A stretch of DNA of 9,332 nt from Gammaproteobacteria bacterium (lineage in GTDB: Bacteria; Pseudomonadota; Gammaproteobacteria; GRL18): the NCBI GenBank assembly GCA_030632625.1, contig DAOVUK010000084.1, forward strand, positions 1 to 9,332, written 5' to 3'. The position numbers and the translations under genes were made by a program. Position 1 is the first letter of the stretch. Each line of letters opens with the position of its first letter. The notes beneath the pieces were generated by a model. That model was not told the DNA's origin. It saw only the letters and a program-made list of their open reading frames with translations, and searched no databases. This document shows, in pieces, positions 6,557-9,332 of this stretch.

Positions 6557-6622
6557 CATCATATCTATGAATGGCTGAATTCACCGAGTGAATACAAAAA
6601 GTACGCAATAATGTGAAGAACC

Positions 6623-6630
6623 ACAAATGT
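6623..6630. repeat. Right 8-bp target site duplication of element copy 2
   Basis: ACAAATGT follows the terminal CC of copy 2 and equals 6426-6433. The bases after it, GCTATGCTATG, may include a promoter -10 region of the PPK2 gene. Confidence 0.82.
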
Positions 6631-6702
6631 GCTATGCTATGTTTTATGAAATACCCGGGACGAAATGATTATTCCAGGTTCAACCAAAACAGGGAAAAGA
6701 CG

Positions 6703-7494
6703 ATGAGTAAAAAAGCACCTAAAAAACTCGCCAATAAGAAATATGAGGCCGAACTATACAAACTACAAGTTGAATTGTGTCGACTGCAGGAGTGGGTGGT
6801 AGAAAAAGGAGCACGGGTTATTGTATTGTTTGAAGGGCGGGATGCGGCAGGTAAAGGGGGAACGATCAAGCGCATTCTGGAGCGTACCAGTCCGCGAGTA
6901 TTTCGAATTAATGCCTTGCCAAGCCCTAATGAGCGTCAGAAGAGCCAACTCTATATGCAACGCTATATTGAGCGGTTTCCAGCGGCTGGTGAAGTGATAC
7001 TATTTGATCGCAGCTGGTATAACCGTGCCAATGTTGAGCCGGTGATGGGCTTTTGCACCAGGAAAGAATACAAACAGTTTTTGGAGAATGTGCCAAACTT
7101 CGAGAACTACCTTATCAAGGATGGCATTATTCTGATCAAATACTGGTTTGAGGTGAGCAAGGAAGAGCAGACTCGTCGCTTCAAAAACCGTATTAATGAT
7201 CCCCGTAAACATTGGAAACTGAGTCCTATGGACTTGGAATCTCATCGCCGCTGGTATGAATACTCACGGACTAAAGATCGTATGTTTGAAGCCACTGACA
7301 GCAAATGGGCACCGTGGAATGTGGTGAACGGTGACAATAAAAAGAAGGCACGGTTGAATTGTATCTCTCATCTGCTGTCTCAAATTCCATATGAGAAATT
7401 AGCATTTGACAAACCGAAACTTCCACCTCGTCAGGACAGTGATGGGTATAAAGCACCGGATTACAAGTATAAATGGGTGCCCGATAAGTATTAA
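6703..7494 (+). CDS. ppk2: Polyphosphate kinase 2 family protein (PPK2, class I type)
   Basis: This 263-residue cytoplasmic enzyme should transfer phosphate between polyphosphate and nucleoside diphosphates. The Walker A loop is GRDAAGKGG (45-53), the Walker B region FDRSWYNRANVEPVMGF (101-117) and the lid FKNRINDPRKHWKLSPMDLES (start 160, key Arg163, Lys169, Lys172). GRD...GKGG rather than GMD...GKDG points to the class I type, which mostly makes ATP or GTP from polyphosphate; this is from memory of the family. The ATG at 6703 is chosen because AGGGAAAAGA lies directly upstream and because the protein begins MSKKAPKK as in relatives. An in-frame ATG at 6613 lies inside the right inverted repeat of the MITE-like element, so the 30 extra residues it would add are not native. 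The lipoprotein gene follows after 46 bases. Confidence 0.93.
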   Translation: MSKKAPKKLANKKYEAELYKLQVELCRLQEWVVEKGARVIVLFEGRDAAGKGGTIKRILERTSPRVFRINALPSPNERQKSQLYMQRYIERFPAAGEVILFDRSWYNRANVEPVMGFCTRKEYKQFLENVPNFENYLIKDGIILIKYWFEVSKEEQTRRFKNRINDPRKHWKLSPMDLESHRRWYEYSRTKDRMFEATDSKWAPWNVVNGDNKKKARLNCISHLLSQIPYEKLAFDKPKLPPRQDSDGYKAPDYKYKWVPDKY

Positions 7495-7540
7495 TTAGTG
7501 TCCATCCATAAGTTACTCATTGTTTAAGAATGGTATTTAC

Positions 7541-7990
7541 ATGCTAAAAATCATTATTTCCTTTATTGCTGTGGTCATGCTTTACGGATGTGCAGGGCTT
7601 GAAACAAAACCTGAACAATTCAAAGTCAATATATCCAGTATGCAGATACTGGAATCATCATTGATGGAGCAGCGCTATCAGGTCAGTCTGCGCATTATGA
7701 ATCGAACTAAAGAGACGTTTAATATTGATGGTATGAGTTTTGATATTGAGTTGAATGGTAAAGATTTTGCGTCGGGTGTCAGTAATGAACAGTTCAGGCT
7801 GGAGGCATTATCAGAAACTGTTGTTAGTGTCATAGTAACAAGTACTATCTTCGGTCTTATTCGCCAGGTAAATGGCTTAAAGCAACTCAAATCAAAGCCA
7901 TTCGAATATGAATTAAGCGGTTCTGTTTATACCAGCAGCGGTTTATTTGGTATACCATTCAAAGAAAAAGGTGAAGTTAATTTAAAATAA
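7541..7990 (+). CDS. LEA type 2 / WHy-domain lipoprotein
   Basis: This is a 149-residue secreted lipoprotein. The signal peptide has a short positive start (MLK), a hydrophobic core and the lipobox LYGC with Cys17 as the lipidated residue; Ala and Gly follow, so sorting to the outer membrane is likely. The mature part resembles the LEA14/WHy beta-sandwich family: a stretch of alternating residues ending in SLRIMNRTKETFNIDGMSF (49-67) and then FDIELNGKDFASGVSN, typical of that fold. The function of such bacterial proteins is not clear; desiccation or envelope stress roles are suggested for the wider family. A TTG at 7520 could add seven residues (FKNGIY after it), but the ATG gives a better signal peptide. 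It lies 46 bases after PPK2 with no terminator between, so the two may share an mRNA, ending at the hairpin at 8075-8100. Confidence 0.8.
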   Translation: MLKIIISFIAVVMLYGCAGLETKPEQFKVNISSMQILESSLMEQRYQVSLRIMNRTKETFNIDGMSFDIELNGKDFASGVSNEQFRLEALSETVVSVIVTSTIFGLIRQVNGLKQLKSKPFEYELSGSVYTSSGLFGIPFKEKGEVNLK

Positions 7991-8074
7991 TTTGAACTAA
8001 TAGATATCAGCATAGTCTTATCTACAGTGCACATAAAGCTCATGCCTTATGGACACTTCACTTAATCCCTTTTT

Positions 8075-8100
8075 ACCCCACGCTATGTGGGGTTTTTTTT
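8075..8100 (+). terminator. Intrinsic terminator after the lipoprotein gene
   Basis: The stem ACCCCAC / GTGGGGT (7 bp) with loop GCTAT is followed by eight T residues (8093-8100). It is a classic rho-independent terminator for plus-strand transcription of the PPK2-lipoprotein unit. The bases 7991-8074 before it show nothing else I recognise. On the minus strand the hairpin is followed by A rather than T residues, so it would not stop engB transcription. Confidence 0.9.
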
Positions 8101-8139
8101 GCTCTGAATGCAAAATTTTCCTGAGTAGTTACAAAAACC

Positions 8140-8757
8140 TTATATTTCAAACCAGTGATTTAACTTTTCTCTGGCCTGTTCTACGCCTGTTTTCTTCAGG
8201 GCCGAAAATAATTGTACAGTTGTTCCGGGATAATCGGTTTTAACAGTCCGCTGAACTTTGAGAAGTATATTCTGAGCGGCTCCACGTTTGAATTTATCTG
8301 CTTTGGTCAGCAGAATATGTGCTGACATTTCTGCTTTTTGACACCATTGCAGCATCAGACAGTCATATTCCGTCAATGGTCGGCGCACATCCATGATCAT
8401 CATGACACCTCTCAATGATGCCCGATCAATCAAATAGCGTTCTAATAAATTTTGCCAGTGCAGTTTTACCTTAAGCGGCACTTTGGCATAACCATAACCG
8501 GGCAGATCCACCAGATGTCGATTGGGAGCAATGGAAAAGTAATTGATCATCTGGGTTCGTCCAGGTGTTTTAGACGTCCGACAGAGGCCTTTAATATCGC
8601 TAATGGTATTAATGGCGCTGGATTTTCCCGCATTGGAACGCCCTGCAAAGGCTACTTCTATCGCCTCATCATGCGGTAGTTGACTCCATTTGTTGACGCT
8701 GAGTAAGAATTCAGCACAACGATAGTGGTTGGTATTGGCAGCGGGTGTTTGTGGCAT
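8140..8757 (-). CDS. engB: Ribosome biogenesis GTPase EngB (YihA/YsxC)
   Basis: This 205-residue protein is a full-length EngB, a GTPase of the TRAFAC class needed for maturation of the large ribosomal subunit and usually essential. All five G motifs are visible: G1 GRSNAGKSS (39-47), G2 in TPGRT (64-68), G3 DLPGYGY (84-90), G4 TKAD (151-154) and G5 SALK (185-188). No residue of these is missing. The ATG at 8757 has no clear Shine-Dalgarno sequence; the bases before it are AACAAAAACTTAAC. It is divergent from a cytochrome c gene across 313 bases, an arrangement I know from Pseudomonas, where engB faces cytochrome c genes. The function is certain, the start is slightly less so. Confidence 0.95.
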   Translation of the reverse strand: MPQTPAANTNHYRCAEFLLSVNKWSQLPHDEAIEVAFAGRSNAGKSSAINTISDIKGLCRTSKTPGRTQMINYFSIAPNRHLVDLPGYGYAKVPLKVKLHWQNLLERYLIDRASLRGVMMIMDVRRPLTEYDCLMLQWCQKAEMSAHILLTKADKFKRGAAQNILLKVQRTVKTDYPGTTVQLFSALKKTGVEQAREKLNHWFEI

Positions 8758-8794
8758 GTTAAGTTTTTGTTCAGATAGCTTGTGATAGTATGAA

Positions 8795-8832
8795 TTTGAA
8801 ATCTATTTCTGGATCCGATCCCGGATTTCAAA
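8795..8832. repeat. Inverted repeat upstream of engB
   Basis: TTTGAAATC (8795-8803) and GATTTCAAA (8824-8832) are exact 9-bp inverted repeats separated by 20 bases that themselves contain GGATCCGATCC. It lies 38-75 bases upstream of the engB start. It could be an operator or a hairpin in an engB leader. It has no T-run on either side, so it is not a terminator. Confidence 0.45.
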
Positions 8833-8863
8833 CGTTGGGATGCACAGTTATTCAAGAGCAATG

Positions 8864-8877
8864 TTGGCATAGATCAA
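8864..8877. promoter_or_regulatory. FNR/ANR-like binding site
   Basis: TTGGC ATAG ATCAA matches the FNR consensus TTGAT-N4-ATCAA at 8 of 10 defined positions. The right half is perfect. Its centre is about 81 bases upstream of the start expected from the promoter at 8916-8945, a distance compatible with FNR class I activation. Control of a cytochrome gene by oxygen is plausible but a near-match of this length can occur by chance. Confidence 0.3.
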
Positions 8878-8915
8878 TATAATTAACTATTTTAGCACTT
8901 TATTATGAACAAATG

Positions 8916-8945
8916 TTGATCAAGTGGCACCATTTTGTGTAAAAT
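8916..8945 (+). promoter_or_regulatory. Candidate promoter of the cytochrome c gene
   Basis: TTGATC (8916-8921), 18 bases, TAAAAT (8940-8945). Each box matches the sigma-70 consensus at four or five of six positions. It would leave a leader of about 120 bases. Other A/T-rich hexamers in the region compete, so the choice is tentative. Confidence 0.35.
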
Positions 8946-9070
8946 ATCCCCAAATTTTGGTATTGATATATTCCCTGCACATAAACTTTGTGTATCTTTT
9001 TGTGTATAAAGGCACGAAGGTCAGCAGCAGAGTCGTCGATAAACAATTTATCTTTTTATGGAGTAAAAAA

Positions 9071-9332
9071 ATGAAGAAAACAATCAAATTACTAGTTGCT
9101 GCTGCATTTATTGCTGCTTCTGCTGCGGCTGTTGCTGATGGTGCTGCTCTTTACAAAACCGCATGTTTTGCCTGTCATGATAATGGCGTTGCCGGTGCAC
9201 CTAAATTTGGTGATAAAGCGCTTTGGGCTCCTAGAATAGCAACGGGTACAGATGCTATGGTTAAGGTTGTTATTACCGGTAAAGGTGCTATGCCTCCCAA
9301 TGGCGGAACTCAGATGACTGAAGCTCAAATCC
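9071..9332 (+). CDS. Class I cytochrome c (c5-like), N-terminal part (cut by window edge)
   Basis: The first 87 codons are present; the gene runs past the window end. A Sec signal peptide (MKKTIKLL, then Ala-rich to AVA, cleavage likely before Asp23) sends the protein to the periplasm. The mature part has the covalent haem site CFACH (32-36), with His36 as proximal ligand, and GKGAMPPNGG, where Met74 is the likely distal ligand. Spacing and the MPPNGG motif are like small monohaem cytochrome c5 electron carriers. GGAG at 9060-9063, seven bases ahead of the ATG, supports the start. Downstream content is unseen, so a second haem domain cannot be excluded. In Pseudomonas, cytochrome c genes also sit divergent from engB. 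Probable role: periplasmic electron transfer to a terminal oxidase or reductase. Confidence 0.9.
   Translation, partial: MKKTIKLLVAAAFIAASAAAVADGAALYKTACFACHDNGVAGAPKFGDKALWAPRIATGTDAMVKVVITGKGAMPPNGGTQMTEAQI

Larger units (their letters stand above)
6434..6622 (+). mobile_element. MITE-like element, copy 2, with intact ends and target duplication
   Basis: This 189-bp non-coding element begins GGCTCTTCACAT and ends ATGTGAAGAACC. The terminal inverted repeats (6436-6459 and 6597-6620) agree at 21 of 24 positions, plus the terminal GG/CC. It is bordered by the exact 8-bp direct repeat ACAAATGT. Ends of GG...CC, inverted repeats of about 25 bp and 8-bp duplications are what I know of ISL3-family insertion sequences, so I infer mobilisation in trans by such a transposase; no transposase is in the window. 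The interior differs from copy 1 by two substitutions and a small indel. It was inserted just upstream of the PPK2 gene, between 5'-GCAGC and GCTATGC in the original sequence. Confidence 0.88.
8758..9070. other. Divergent regulatory region between engB and the cytochrome c gene
   Basis: These 313 bases carry no convincing gene. They hold, from left to right, an inverted repeat (8795-8832), an FNR-like half-to-full site (8864-8877), a candidate promoter towards the cytochrome gene (8916-8945), and A/T-rich leader sequence ending in a good ribosome-binding site, GGAG at 9060-9063, seven bases before the ATG at 9071. A second TATAAA at 9005-9010 could be another -10 box but lacks a matching -35. 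Confidence 0.6.

Noticed and set aside
5902..6622. A two-unit CRISPR-like array, since two repeats are separated by other sequence
   Set aside because: The repeats are about 186-189 bp with inverted ends and the material between them contains a gene; no cas gene or short spacer series is present.
6402..6626. A minus-strand reading frame of 74 residues across element copy 2
   Set aside because: It lies almost wholly in the palindromes and inverted repeats of a non-coding element, has no recognisable domain, and copy 1 does not keep an equivalent start.
7520..7540. TTG at 7520 as the start of the lipoprotein gene
   Set aside because: The ATG at 7541 gives a compact lipoprotein signal with the cysteine at position 17; the TTG version only adds FKNGIY before it and has no better ribosome-binding site.
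8916..8923. TTGATCAA as an FNR site
   Set aside because: The two half-sites have no four-base spacer, which FNR binding requires; the bases are better read as part of a -35 box.

Overview
The window is a gammaproteobacterial chromosome segment of low to moderate GC. The evidence is the DUF2062 / comEC / exbB / exbD / lpxK block, which I know in the same order from Pseudomonas and relatives, and the engB gene divergent from a class I cytochrome c gene, another familiar gammaproteobacterial arrangement. The genus cannot be fixed from the sequence. The cytochrome and the PPK2 polyphosphate kinase fit a respiring, polyphosphate-storing organism.

Layout. At 1-3917 (minus strand) a tight operon runs comEC, exbB, exbD, lpxK (lpxK is cut by the window edge). 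It joins DNA uptake, a proton-driven ExbBD motor and lipid A 4'-phosphorylation, so it is an envelope block. A DUF2062 membrane protein gene (4005-4538, plus) diverges from comEC and abuts, stop to stop, an osmC-like gene. That gene follows a lone amino-acid-type periplasmic binding protein gene in a two-gene minus-strand operon (4539-5783).

The middle, 5874-6630, is the accessory part. Two near-identical copies of a non-coding, transposon-like element of about 186-189 bp with inverted ends (MITE-like) flank a small gene for a 76-residue membrane protein. The second copy has GG/CC ends and an exact 8-bp target duplication, the signature I associate with ISL3-family elements. Each copy carries two 28-bp palindromes with identical outer arms. 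An extra lone terminus lies in tandem beside the first copy. The second copy sits just upstream of the PPK2 gene and supplies a misleading start codon.

The right part holds PPK2 (6703-7494), a WHy/LEA-type lipoprotein gene (7541-7990) with a strong intrinsic terminator (8075-8100), then engB (minus) and a cytochrome c gene (plus, cut by the window edge). The last two share a 313-base regulatory region with an inverted repeat and an FNR-like site.

I see no CRISPR array, tRNA, rRNA, phage gene or defence system. Most of the window is ordinary housekeeping DNA. The repeat pair around the 76-residue gene is the part most worth following.
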